Positions 53,508 to 62,689 of a DNA stretch of 64,000 nt are shown piece by piece; position 1 is the first letter of the stretch, and each line of letters starts with the position of its first letter. The translations under genes and the position numbers were made by a program. This DNA is from an uncultured Bacteroides sp. (GTDB lineage Bacteria; Bacteroidota; Bacteroidia; Bacteroidales; Bacteroidaceae): contig CAAFUN010000116.1 of the NCBI GenBank assembly GCA_900766195.1, positions 1-64,000 on the forward strand, read 5' to 3'. The notes beneath the pieces are model-generated. The model was not told where the DNA came from. It ran no database searches and saw nothing but the letters and a program-made list of their open reading frames with translations.

Positions 53508-54455
53508 TCAAAGAAGGTTATGGGATGACAAATACCGTTCAGCTTCAATAGCAGCCTTACATCCACTTCCTGCGGCAGTAATAGCCTGACGATAATGAGA
53601 ATCGGCCACATCTCCCGCAGCAAAAACTCCCGGTACTTTGGTGCGCGGAGAATCACCTTCCGTACTGATATATCCTATAGCATCCATGTCAAGATACTCC
53701 TTGAATATCTCGGAGTTAGGTTGATGACCGATAGCAAGGAAGAATCCGTCAATAGCCACATCGTATTTTTTCTCGTCCGGTTCACCTTGACGTTTCACCA
53801 AATGAACGCCTTCAACTCCTTTTTCGCCATAAAGTCCAACAGCATTGTGCTCAAACAGAACTTCTATTTTCTCATGATTCATCACACGTTCCTGCATAAT
53901 TTTGGATGCACGCAAAAACGGTTTACGAACAATTAAATAAACCTTAGCTGCCAGTCCGGCAAGATAAATTGCCTCTTCGCAGGCGGTATCTCCACCACCA
54001 ACAACAGCAACTGTTTTTTTGCGGTAGAAGAAACCGTCACATGTAGCACAGGCGCTAACTCCCATACCGGCATATTTCTTTTCGTCTTCCAAACCTAAAT
54101 ATTTGGCTGTAGCTCCTGTAGCAATAATCAAAGTTTCAGCTTCTATTACTTTCTCATCATCAATGGTGATTTTATAAGGAGCCTTACTTAAGTCGGCAGC
54201 AGTAGCTAGTCCGAAGCGTATATCGGCACCATATCTTTCGGCCTGTTTACGCAAGTCTTCCATCAATTTAGTACCATCTACTCCTTCTGGATATCCCGGG
54301 AAATTCTCTACCTCGGTAGTAGTAGTCAACTGTCCACCAGGTTGCAAGCCTTCATAAAGTACCGGAGAGATGTTTGCACGTCCTGCATATATAGCAGCTG
54401 TATAACCGGCAGGCCCCGATCCTATAATTAAACATTTTACTTTTTCCGTTTCCAT
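53508..54455 (-). CDS. trxB: thioredoxin-disulfide reductase TrxB
   Basis: A 315-residue low-molecular-weight thioredoxin reductase that passes electrons from NADPH through FAD to thioredoxin. FAD motif GSGPAGYTAAIYAGRA is at residues 12-27; the redox pair is CATC in ACATCDGFF near residue 139; the NADPH motif GGGDTACEEA follows near residue 155. Length is standard. It is the last gene after ftsK and the LolA-like gene on this strand. Confidence 0.96.
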   Translation of the reverse strand: METEKVKCLIIGSGPAGYTAAIYAGRANISPVLYEGLQPGGQLTTTTEVENFPGYPEGVDGTKLMEDLRKQAERYGADIRFGLATAADLSKAPYKITIDDEKVIEAETLIIATGATAKYLGLEDEKKYAGMGVSACATCDGFFYRKKTVAVVGGGDTACEEAIYLAGLAAKVYLIVRKPFLRASKIMQERVMNHEKIEVLFEHNAVGLYGEKGVEGVHLVKRQGEPDEKKYDVAIDGFFLAIGHQPNSEIFKEYLDMDAIGYISTEGDSPRTKVPGVFAAGDVADSHYRQAITAAGSGCKAAIEAERYLSSHNLL

Positions 54456-54539
54456 ATTGTTGTTCTATTATTATGAATTAAAATCAATTGTTGTATTCAA
54501 TAGCAATGCTTGCATCACTAAATACTTCATGTTATTTCT

Positions 54540-55202
54540 TTACCTTAAATCGACAATCTCTGCCGAAGGATAATCCTTTTTGTTGAAAACAAACATACTA
54601 TCGGCAAAAGATAATCCGCTTTGGTAGGTATTGACACGTATAGCCACACTCCCACCGCTACGTTGAGCCATACTGATGCAAATCGGTTCCAGTTTATCTT
54701 TGGTGACATACAATATAATACATTGCAAATCGCTTTTCTTATTTTTTGCCGTCAAGATAACCTCATAGACCGACTTACCAGCATAGACTGTTTTCTTTCC
54801 TACCTTCAAGTCATATCCTTTTTCATAGATAGACAGAAAAGCATAAGGATTAATACTCTGTAGTTCCTCAGACGTTGGCTGCGCAATATTTACTTCATCA
54901 TTGCCTGCCACATAACTCCACTGGGTGCGTCCATCAAACCAAGTCTTAACGCCTTCCGCATCCAGCAGAAACTTATCGCCCTTTAAACGAATATTGCCGG
55001 AAGAAGTATTCTGGAGTTTACTCTTTACATAAGTCTGAACAGTAAATGTGGCATGAATCCCTCCCGACTGACGAAAAGCAGAAGCAGTCTTATCCAACAC
55101 TTCTTTAGCCTCTTTTTGATTTGCAAACAGAGGAACCGACACTCCTATCAGAAAACAAAGAAGAACAATGCCACTGAGTATATCCGATCTTTTATTCATC
55201 AT
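54540..55202 (-). CDS. LolA-like outer-membrane lipoprotein carrier
   Basis: A 220-residue periplasmic protein (signal peptide 1-28, ending LFA). The LolA-type fold is suggested by the early helix KEVLDKTASAFRQSGGIHATF and the strand KTWFDGRTQWSY. LolA moves lipoproteins from the inner to the outer membrane. It lies 37 bp downstream of ftsK, an arrangement common in Bacteroidetes. Sequence divergence makes the exact LolA role probable, not certain. Confidence 0.8.
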   Translation of the reverse strand: MMNKRSDILSGIVLLCFLIGVSVPLFANQKEAKEVLDKTASAFRQSGGIHATFTVQTYVKSKLQNTSSGNIRLKGDKFLLDAEGVKTWFDGRTQWSYVAGNDEVNIAQPTSEELQSINPYAFLSIYEKGYDLKVGKKTVYAGKSVYEVILTAKNKKSDLQCIILYVTKDKLEPICISMAQRSGGSVAIRVNTYQSGLSFADSMFVFNKKDYPSAEIVDLR

Positions 55203-55238
55203 GCTCTATATGTATTAATGTAGACTAAAAACAGACCT

Positions 55239-57764
55239 TTATTGCAAATTGTTCAAACGCATTTCCAAATCGTTCTCATCCATGCAAAGCACATCTCGCG
55301 CCTTACTGCCTTGTGTAGGTCCCACAATGCCGGCCTTTTCCAACTGATCCATAATGCGACCGGCACGGTTGTATCCGATAGCAAATTTACGTTGAATCAG
55401 CGAGGTGGACCCTTGCTGATGAATGACGATTAAACGCGCGGCATCTTCAAACAATGGATCGAGACGTCCCATATCCACATCTCCCAAATCACTACCACCA
55501 TCTTCACTGACATATTCGGGCAGGTAGAAGGCTGTGGGATATCCTTGTTGCTTAGCAATATATTTCGTGATATCGGCAACCTCCGGCGTATCAATGAAAG
55601 CACACTGCACACGCACGGGATCGGCACCTTGTAGGAAAAGCATATCACCACGTCCGATAAGCTGGTTGGCTCCCGGTCTATCAAGAATAGTGCGGGAATC
55701 CATCATGGAAGATACCCTGAATGCTACACGTGCGGGGAAGTTGGCTTTGATGGTACCGGTTATGATATTGGTGGTAGGTCGCTGTGTGGCTATCACCATG
55801 TGGATACCAACGGCACGGGCCAACTGGGCTATACGTGCAATAGGAAGTTCTATCTCCTTACCTGCAGTCATGATTAAATCGCCAAACTCATCAATAATCA
55901 CCACAATATATGGCATAAACTTATGCCCCTTATCCGGATTGAGCTGGCGATTGATAAATTTCTCGTTATATTCTTTTATGTTGCGCACATGGGCAGCCTT
56001 CAACAGGTCATAACGCGTATCCATCTCCACACAAACAGAGTTGAGTGTTTGAACAACTTTAGTCACATCGGTAATAATGGCATCTTCACCATCAGGTAGT
56101 TTGGCTAAGAAATGGTGCTCGATAACAGAATAGATACTAAACTCTACCTTCTTGGGATCGACCAGCACAAACTTCAATTCGGCGGGATGTTTTTTATAAA
56201 GCAACGAGGTGATAATAGTATTCAGTCCGACAGATTTACCCTGACCTGTGGCACCTGCTACCAGCACATGAGGCATCTTGCACAAATCAACCATAAAGAC
56301 GTCGTTTGTAATGGTCTTACCCAATGCAATAGGCAATTCATAAGTGGACTCCTGAAATTTCTTACTACCGATAATGCTTTGACCGGAAACAATCTTTGGA
56401 TTGGAGTTTGGAACTTCTATACCAATAGTACCTTTTCCGGGAATTGGTGCAATGATACGAATGCCCAATGCAGAAAGACTAAGCGCAATATCATCTTCCA
56501 ATCCTCTGATTTTGGAAATACGCACACCCTGCTCGGGAGTAATCTCGTAAAGTGTTACCGTAGGGCCTACAGTGGCTTTAATCGTACTGATCTCAATACC
56601 GAAACTACGCAACGTGTTTATAATCTTGTCCTTATTGGCATTCTGCTCCACCATATCAATAGTGGGTTCGGCATTATCATAATGCTTCATCAGTTCAATA
56701 GAAGGAAAATGATAGTTTTCTAAATCCAAGCGAGGATTAAAAGGCTCTTTTTCAACACCATGATACTCTTCGTCATTCCCGGTAGATTCTACTTCAAATG
56801 TAGGTTCGTTCACTACCGGAGCTACCTCAAAAGGGGGCACCTTATCTGTAACAGGAGCCTCAATAGGCATAGAAATCGTACTATTGTCGGCAGAAGTATT
56901 GGCGTATTTATCAGGCTTCCCATTCACATCCAAAATCAATTGGTTAGCCTTTTCTTCAGGTTCTTGAGTATCCAAATCTTCCTCACTATCATTGAAGGTT
57001 TCCGCTTTGCCCGCATCAGTACCCTTGCGATTATTCATTGATTTCGGGTTCACCTTCTTTCCGTCAGCAGTCCACGAATCAGTAAACTCATCGGGAATTG
57101 TACCTTCTACAGCTTCTTTCTTCTTGCTCTTCTTATTAATAAATCCGAGTGTAAATAAACTACGGATCCAAATAATGGTCTTGGCACTCAAGTAGATTAG
57201 AAAGACAATAGCAGTTGCCAACAAAATCATCCATACTCCGGGCACTCCTACTTGAGAGGCTAGCCAGCGCCCCACATTATAGCCATGCATTCCTCCTAAA
57301 TAAATGAAAGAATCTTTATATTGATCCATAAAGGCAAAGCCAAAGAAAATGGAAAACCAGATAAGCAATAATGAACAGCCTATAAACCATTTCCACAAAC
57401 GGATATTCCTAACTTTCATCAATTTTAATCCTGCAGCAGCCAAAAACGCGAGTATGAAGAAGGCTGATACGCCAAAACAATCATTAATTAAGTAACTGGC
57501 AAGTTGAGCTCCCCGAGAACCGGCATAATTCTTTACTCCATTATTAGTGGAAGCCAATTCGTGCGAGTTGCCTGCATCGATGATACTTTGGTCGGCCGAG
57601 CCTGTAACAAAAAACGAAGAAAAGGCCAGCAACAAGTAAACTGAAAAAATGACAAGCATCAGGCCTATTACGAAGTGAATGGTTTCATTTCTAAGTAAAG
57701 CTGCTATCTTGCCGAAGAGCGACAATGACTCTTCCGTATCTTTTATTGAATTTTTCTTTGCCAT
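55239..57764 (-). CDS. ftsK: DNA translocase FtsK
   Basis: An 841-residue septal DNA pump that clears the chromosome from the division plane. About four N-terminal helices (residues 30-215) are followed by an acidic linker (220-330). The motor domain has Walker A GATGQGKS near residue 507, Walker B VVIIDEFGDL near 627, and the C-terminal gamma winged-helix domain (about 770-835) that reads polar DNA signals. Length fits Bacteroidetes FtsK. It lies divergent from the DUF5063 gene. Confidence 0.96.
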   Translation of the reverse strand: MAKKNSIKDTEESLSLFGKIAALLRNETIHFVIGLMLVIFSVYLLLAFSSFFVTGSADQSIIDAGNSHELASTNNGVKNYAGSRGAQLASYLINDCFGVSAFFILAFLAAAGLKLMKVRNIRLWKWFIGCSLLLIWFSIFFGFAFMDQYKDSFIYLGGMHGYNVGRWLASQVGVPGVWMILLATAIVFLIYLSAKTIIWIRSLFTLGFINKKSKKKEAVEGTIPDEFTDSWTADGKKVNPKSMNNRKGTDAGKAETFNDSEEDLDTQEPEEKANQLILDVNGKPDKYANTSADNSTISMPIEAPVTDKVPPFEVAPVVNEPTFEVESTGNDEEYHGVEKEPFNPRLDLENYHFPSIELMKHYDNAEPTIDMVEQNANKDKIINTLRSFGIEISTIKATVGPTVTLYEITPEQGVRISKIRGLEDDIALSLSALGIRIIAPIPGKGTIGIEVPNSNPKIVSGQSIIGSKKFQESTYELPIALGKTITNDVFMVDLCKMPHVLVAGATGQGKSVGLNTIITSLLYKKHPAELKFVLVDPKKVEFSIYSVIEHHFLAKLPDGEDAIITDVTKVVQTLNSVCVEMDTRYDLLKAAHVRNIKEYNEKFINRQLNPDKGHKFMPYIVVIIDEFGDLIMTAGKEIELPIARIAQLARAVGIHMVIATQRPTTNIITGTIKANFPARVAFRVSSMMDSRTILDRPGANQLIGRGDMLFLQGADPVRVQCAFIDTPEVADITKYIAKQQGYPTAFYLPEYVSEDGGSDLGDVDMGRLDPLFEDAARLIVIHQQGSTSLIQRKFAIGYNRAGRIMDQLEKAGIVGPTQGSKARDVLCMDENDLEMRLNNLQ

Positions 57765-57846
57765 AAATATATCTAAACTTGATGTCTACAATGACGCAAA
57801 AGTAACAAAAAAAAGCAGATACATTAACGCATTCAATCCTTTTTCG

Positions 57847-57854
57847 TACCTTTG
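57847..57854 (+). promoter_or_regulatory. -7 box for the DUF5063-like gene
   Basis: TACCTTTG, 19 bp before the ATG. Confidence 0.45.
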
Positions 57855-57873
57855 CTATTCAAAACAAAAAAAT

Positions 57874-58485
57874 ATGGGAAAGGACAGTCAAACGATATTT
57901 GACCATAATGTGATTGAATTTGTTACCGTTGCTGCAGAATTTTGTAAATTTCTGGAACAAGCGGAAACCATGAATCGTGCTCAGTTTGTTGATACTTCTT
58001 TAAAAATTCTTCCTTTACTTTACATCAAAGCATCGATGTTGCCTAAATGTGAAACAATAGGAGAAGATTTGCCGGAGAGTTATGTTACTGAAGAAATATA
58101 CGAGATTCTCCGAATGAATTTAGCAGAAATATTAGGTGAGAAAGATGATTACCTTGATGTTTTTGTAAAAGACATGATTTATAGTGACCAGCCTATCAAG
58201 AAAAGTATCGCAGAAGATTTAACTGATATCTATCAAGATATAAAAGACTTTATTTTCGTCTTCCAATTGGGATTGAACGAAACCATGAATGATTCACTTG
58301 CTATTTGCCAAGAACACTTCGCCGATTTCTGGGGACAAACCCTGGTTAATACGATGAGAGCATTGCATGAAATAAAGTATAATCAACCTGAGGACGAAAA
58401 TGAGGATAGCGATGATGAATGCGAATGTGGAAATCATGATTGTGACTGCGGACATGATCATAACCACGGACATCATCACGGATAA
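57874..58485 (+). CDS. DUF5063 family protein with a His/Cys/Asp-rich tail
   Basis: A 203-residue soluble protein that looks like DUF5063, of unknown function. Residues 1-165 are helical. The C-terminus from about residue 172 is acidic and then ends in alternating Cys, His and Asp with GHDHNHGHHHG, a likely metal-binding tail. The frame is open further upstream (57679), but that part overlaps ftsK on the other strand, and the promoter box lies just before the ATG at 57874. It precedes the exonuclease gene by 11 bp. Confidence 0.75.
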   Translation: MGKDSQTIFDHNVIEFVTVAAEFCKFLEQAETMNRAQFVDTSLKILPLLYIKASMLPKCETIGEDLPESYVTEEIYEILRMNLAEILGEKDDYLDVFVKDMIYSDQPIKKSIAEDLTDIYQDIKDFIFVFQLGLNETMNDSLAICQEHFADFWGQTLVNTMRALHEIKYNQPEDENEDSDDECECGNHDCDCGHDHNHGHHHG

Positions 58486-58496
58486 AAGCAGTAGAT

Positions 58497-59117
58497 ATGA
58501 TTATCAGAAAAAGTATAGAGAAAGATGAACTAAAAGAGCTTCCCAAAGCTGCCTTCCCTGGACAAATACATTTGGTAAATACGCCTTGGGAAGCAGAGAA
58601 AGCGATAGAATTCTTAAAGTCTTTTGCTATCCTTGGTATTGATAGTGAAACGAAACCTTCGTTCAACAAAGGACAAAGTCACAAAGTAGCTTTGTTGCAA
58701 ATATCCTGTGAGGATCATTGTTTTCTTTTCCGGCTCAATCTGATTGGCTTAACCCTTCCGCTTATTACCTTACTGGAAAGCCCACGCATAAAGAAAGTAG
58801 GCCTATCGCTAAGAGACGATTTTATGATGCTACATAAACGTGCTCCTTTTGAACAGCGGGCATGCGTAGAGTTACAAGACTATGTGCGCGACTTTGGGAT
58901 TACAGACAAAAGTCTTCAGAAAATATATGCCATACTCTTTGGGGAAAAGATATCCAAAGCTCAGCGTCTTTCCAATTGGGAAGCTGAAGAATTGACTGAA
59001 CCTCAACAATTGTATGCTGCAACTGACGCTTGGGCTTGTCTTAAAATCTACCAATTACTAGAAGAGGCTAAAGAATCCGGTAATATAGAGCTGACAGAAG
59101 AAAAGTCTCTAAAATAG
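58497..59117 (+). CDS. DEDD-type 3'-5' exonuclease (RNase D-like)
   Basis: A 206-residue exonuclease-domain protein. Exo I has the acidic pair in GIDSETKPSF (residues about 43-52), Exo II lies in VGLSLRDDFMML, and Exo III has YAATDAWACLKIY, the Y-x3-D form of the DEDDy group. It probably trims RNA or DNA 3' ends. No HRDC domain is attached, so it is shorter than RNase D. It follows DUF5063 by 11 bp, likely co-transcribed. Confidence 0.85.
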   Translation: MIIRKSIEKDELKELPKAAFPGQIHLVNTPWEAEKAIEFLKSFAILGIDSETKPSFNKGQSHKVALLQISCEDHCFLFRLNLIGLTLPLITLLESPRIKKVGLSLRDDFMMLHKRAPFEQRACVELQDYVRDFGITDKSLQKIYAILFGEKISKAQRLSNWEAEELTEPQQLYAATDAWACLKIYQLLEEAKESGNIELTEEKSLK

Positions 59118-59200
59118 AAGTCTTTACATTTTGTTAATCATTATACTAGCCCGACTGAAATCTTTTATTAACAATTCATTAATCTGCAAATCACAAGAAC

Positions 59201-60382
59201 ATGCATAAAGTATATTTAAAACCCGGCAAAGAAGAGTCACTTAAGCGTTTTCATCCATGGATATTCTCTGGTGCAATAGCTCATTTTGATGAAGAGCCTG
59301 AAGAGGGAGAGATTTTAGAAGTATATACGTCTAAAAAAGAATTTATAGCCAAAGGACATTTCCAAATAGGAAGTATTGCCATACGCGTACTTTCATTCAA
59401 AAAGGAAGAAGTTATAGATCATGATTTCTGGAAAAACAAGCTAGAGATAGCATACGATATGCGCCGTAGCATAGGTGTTGCCGCAAATCCGATCAACAAC
59501 ACTTATCGACTTATTCATGGTGAAGGAGATAATCTTCCCGGACTAATTATCGACATATACGCTCACACTGCAGTAATGCAGGCCCACTCTGCAGGCATGC
59601 ACCTCTGCCGTATGGACATAGCAAAGGCATTAAGTGAAGTAATGGGCGAAACAATAGAAAACATCTATTATAAGTCTGAAACGACTTTGCCTTTTAAAGC
59701 TGACTTGTATCCTGAAAACGGTTTTTTAAAAGGAGGAAGCACCGATAATATTGCTCTGGAATATGGTTTAAAGTTCCATATTGACTGGCTGAAAGGACAA
59801 AAAACAGGTTTTTTTGTTGATCAACGCGAGAACCGTTCACTGTTGGAGCACTATTCGCAAGGACGATCCGTACTGAACATGTTCTGCTATACCGGTGGAT
59901 TTTCGGTATATGCCATGCGCGGTAATGCCAAACTGGTTCACTCTGTAGATAGTTCTGCCAAAGCTATAGACCTGACAAACAAAAATATAGAGTTGAATTA
60001 TCCTAAAGATAGCCGACATACGGCATATGCAGAAGACGCATTTAAATATCTCGACCTGATGGGTGATCAATACGATCTCATTGTATTGGATCCTCCTGCA
60101 TTTGCAAAACATCGTGATGCGTTGAGAAATGCGCTACAGGGTTACCGCAAACTCAACATGAAAGCTTTTGAGAAGATTAAGCCTGGCGGCATCTTATTCA
60201 CCTTCTCGTGTTCGCAAGCTGTCAGCAAAGAAAACTTTCGCACTGCGGTATTTACAGCTGCAGCCACATCGGGTCGAAACGTTCGTATATTGCATCAACT
60301 CACGCAACCGGCAGATCATCCGGTTAATATCTATCACCCGGAAGGAGAATATTTAAAGGGTTTGGTGCTTTATGTAGAGTAA
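59201..60382 (+). CDS. rlmI: class I SAM-dependent rRNA methyltransferase (RlmI type)
   Basis: A 393-residue enzyme resembling RlmI, which makes m5C1962 of 23S rRNA. The N-terminal PUA-like domain covers residues 1-75, followed by a helical segment. The methyltransferase domain starts near 195 with KTGFFVDQREN and has SAM loop VLNMFCYTGGFSVYAM, VDSSAKAIDL, and catalytic LDPPAFAK and FSCSQAV motifs. The FTFSCS Cys is the likely nucleophile. The specific rRNA site is inferred from the family. Confidence 0.9.
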   Translation: MHKVYLKPGKEESLKRFHPWIFSGAIAHFDEEPEEGEILEVYTSKKEFIAKGHFQIGSIAIRVLSFKKEEVIDHDFWKNKLEIAYDMRRSIGVAANPINNTYRLIHGEGDNLPGLIIDIYAHTAVMQAHSAGMHLCRMDIAKALSEVMGETIENIYYKSETTLPFKADLYPENGFLKGGSTDNIALEYGLKFHIDWLKGQKTGFFVDQRENRSLLEHYSQGRSVLNMFCYTGGFSVYAMRGNAKLVHSVDSSAKAIDLTNKNIELNYPKDSRHTAYAEDAFKYLDLMGDQYDLIVLDPPAFAKHRDALRNALQGYRKLNMKAFEKIKPGGILFTFSCSQAVSKENFRTAVFTAAATSGRNVRILHQLTQPADHPVNIYHPEGEYLKGLVLYVE

Positions 60383-60471
60383 TAATAGCATATCTAAGGC
60401 CGAAAAAGTTAAATAGTGCTAATACGAAGAAATAAAAAGCAGAATATGTATGTTATATAACATATATACTT

Positions 60472-60479
60472 TATATTTG
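60472..60479 (+). promoter_or_regulatory. -7 box for the candidate small RNA
   Basis: TATATTTG matches TAnnTTTG; the predicted start is about 60486. Confidence 0.45.
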
Positions 60480-60485
60480 CAGTGT

Positions 60486-60554
60486 GTTTTTCATGGTATT
60501 AGATTTAAGGTTAATAAAGATTGGGGGTCTGGGACAGATACCCTTCTTTTTTTT
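60486..60554 (+). ncRNA. candidate small RNA with intrinsic terminator
   Basis: A roughly 65-70 nt transcript is predicted from the -7 box at 60472 to a hairpin GGGTCTG...CAGATACCC (60525-60543) followed by a run of T. The body contains GGTATTAGATTTAAGG. A short frame (60484-60708) runs through the terminator and is unlikely to be translated. Similar short transcripts are frequent in Bacteroides. Confidence 0.5.
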
Positions 60555-60784
60555 ATATACCCCTATCATCTTTTTCCTCATTAATCTGTCATCCACTCAT
60601 ACTTCATATAAATATAAACAACAGCATTCTTGTGAGACTTTTAAAAGTTCACTATACTCAAAAGCTAAGAAGAACGTTAAGCGTTTTGCCAATCCAAGCA
60701 ACACATAGGGCACTCATCCAATAGTATTTTAGTTTTTATTTGAAATTAGCTCTTATCATTTTAGTGGTAAATCAATAAAATATC

Positions 60785-60792
60785 TACATTTG
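60785..60792 (+). promoter_or_regulatory. -7 box for the nucleoside permease gene
   Basis: TACATTTG, 40 bp before the start codon. Confidence 0.45.
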
Positions 60793-60832
60793 CATGATAT
60801 AAATAAATGGAAATACACAATAAAAAAAGATT

Positions 60833-62095
60833 ATGAGCATAAAAATTCGCCTGATTATAATGAACTTCTTACAATTTTTTGTGTGGGGAGCTTGGTTAAT
60901 TTCATTAGGAGGCTATATGGGTAGAGTTCTTCATTTTGAAGGAGGAGAAATAGGCGCTATTTTTGCAACCATGGGAATTGCATCTTTGGTAATGCCAGGC
61001 ATTATCGGGATTATTGCAGACAAGTGGATCAACGCAGAGCGACTCTATGGAATGTGCCACATAGCAGGTGCCATTTTCTTATTCTATGCTTCGACAGCCA
61101 CAACATATACTCAAATGTACTGGGCCATGCTATTAAACCTATTAGCATACATGCCTACGCTATCTTTAGCCAACACAGTTTCTTATAGTGCGTTGGAACA
61201 ATATAAATGTGATTTGGTAAAAAGCTTCCCTCCCATACGCGTTTGGGGAACAATAGGTTTCATATGCGCCATGTGGACAGTAGACATAACAGGGTTTAAA
61301 AATACCAATGCTCAACTTTATGTCAGTAGCATAGCTGCTTTACTGCTTGGTTTATATTCATTTACACTTCCGTCTTGTCTTCCAAGTAAAAGTGAGCGAA
61401 AATCCGTTCTCACCTCTTTTGGACTAGATGCATTGGTACTGTTCAAACAAAAGAAAATGATCATATTCTTTCTTTTCTCCATGCTTTTAGGAGCTGCTTT
61501 ACAGATAACCAATACCTATGGAGATCTTTTTTTAGGAAGTTTTGCCCATATTCCCGAATATGCCGACTCTTTCGGCGTAAAACATTCTGTGATCCTGCTA
61601 TCTATCTCTCAAATGTCCGAAACACTGTTCATATTGGCCATACCGTTCTTTTTAAAGCATTTTGGTATCAAACAAGTCATGCTGATAAGTATGTTTGCAT
61701 GGGTACTTCGCTTCGGGTTGTTCGGATTAGGCAATCCCGGATCGGGGTTGTGGATGCTAATCCTTTCAATGATCGTATATGGTATGGCATTTGATTTCTT
61801 TAATATATCCGGCTCATTGTTTGTGGAGCAAGAGACAAATCCATCTATTAGAGCTAGTGCACAAGGTCTATTCTTTATGATGACAAATGGCTTGGGAGCC
61901 TTTGCAGGAGGATATGCCAGCGGAGCTGTTGTTGATATGTTCTCTGTATACAGCAATGGAGTTTTAATCAGCCGTGAATGGTCGAACATTTGGTTTATTT
62001 TCGCATGCTATGCATTAATTATAGGAGTTTTATTCGCTATTGTTTTTAAATATAAACATCAGCCGGAAGTTAAAAGTAAAAGAATTAATGGATAA
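60833..62095 (+). CDS. nucleoside permease (NupG-like, MFS)
   Basis: A 420-residue protein with 12 helices. The N-terminal segment MNFLQFFVWGAWLISLGGYM and the later FDFFNISGSLFVEQET segment are typical of the nucleoside:proton symporter group of the major facilitator superfamily. It imports nucleosides. The end overlaps the next gene by 8 bp (start 62088), indicating translational coupling. Specificity, purine or pyrimidine, is unresolved. Confidence 0.88.
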   Translation: MSIKIRLIIMNFLQFFVWGAWLISLGGYMGRVLHFEGGEIGAIFATMGIASLVMPGIIGIIADKWINAERLYGMCHIAGAIFLFYASTATTYTQMYWAMLLNLLAYMPTLSLANTVSYSALEQYKCDLVKSFPPIRVWGTIGFICAMWTVDITGFKNTNAQLYVSSIAALLLGLYSFTLPSCLPSKSERKSVLTSFGLDALVLFKQKKMIIFFLFSMLLGAALQITNTYGDLFLGSFAHIPEYADSFGVKHSVILLSISQMSETLFILAIPFFLKHFGIKQVMLISMFAWVLRFGLFGLGNPGSGLWMLILSMIVYGMAFDFFNISGSLFVEQETNPSIRASAQGLFFMMTNGLGAFAGGYASGAVVDMFSVYSNGVLISREWSNIWFIFACYALIIGVLFAIVFKYKHQPEVKSKRING

Positions 62096-62687
62096 AAAGA
62101 CAATAAAACTAGAAGTACTTAACATTTCAAATAGTCAGGAACAAGCGGGTGCATTTGCTCTCTTATTAGGAGAAGTAGATGGGACGAGACAGTTACCTGT
62201 AATTATAGGTACGGCGGAAGCACAATCTCTTTTAATCACAATAAAAGGTATTGTTCCTCCGCGACCTTTGACTCATAATCTTTTTGCTTCGTGCCTTGGG
62301 ATTTTAGGAGTAGCAATGACACGTATGCTTATATACAAAGTAGAAAACGGTGTCTTTTTTTCCTATATTTATCTGAAATCAGATGAAACTATAATGCGAA
62401 TGGATGCCCGCACATCCGATGCCATAGCTTTGGCTTTGCACATGAAAGCTCCTATATATATATATGAAGATATATTGGAACAGGAGCAACTAAAGGCAGA
62501 TATGACAATCTCTTCTGAAGTAAGTGACATTTCACAACAAGCAATACATGATCCGGAAAATGATAGACTCCTTGAAAAAGATAGTCTGGATATCTTGGAA
62601 GAAGCACTAAAAAGAGCCATAGCTGATGAGAATTATGAACGTGCTGCTATGCTTAGAGACGAAATATCCAAGAAAAAGCGTAAATAG
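62088..62687 (+). CDS. bifunctional nuclease family protein with UVR motif
   Basis: A 199-residue protein. Residues 1-135 are a DUF151/bifunctional-nuclease domain (LGEVDGTRQLPVIIGTAEAQSL, MDARTSDAIALALHMKAPIYI). Residues about 160-197 have a UvrB/UvrC motif (ALKRAIADENYERAAMLRDEI) of the protein-interaction type. Starts further upstream lie inside the permease gene, so ATG at 62088 is chosen. Family members have DNase/RNase activity in plants and are widespread in Bacteroidetes; the target is unknown. Confidence 0.88.
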   Translation: MDKKTIKLEVLNISNSQEQAGAFALLLGEVDGTRQLPVIIGTAEAQSLLITIKGIVPPRPLTHNLFASCLGILGVAMTRMLIYKVENGVFFSYIYLKSDETIMRMDARTSDAIALALHMKAPIYIYEDILEQEQLKADMTISSEVSDISQQAIHDPENDRLLEKDSLDILEEALKRAIADENYERAAMLRDEISKKKRK

Positions 62688-62689
62688 CC

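Noticed and set aside
56112..56723. 203-aa open frame opposite ftsK
   Set aside because: Antisense shadow of ftsK with no domain or start signal.
57679..58485. Upstream-extended DUF5063 start at 57679
   Set aside because: The extension lies across the start of ftsK on the other strand and upstream of the promoter box; ATG at 57874 is far more plausible.
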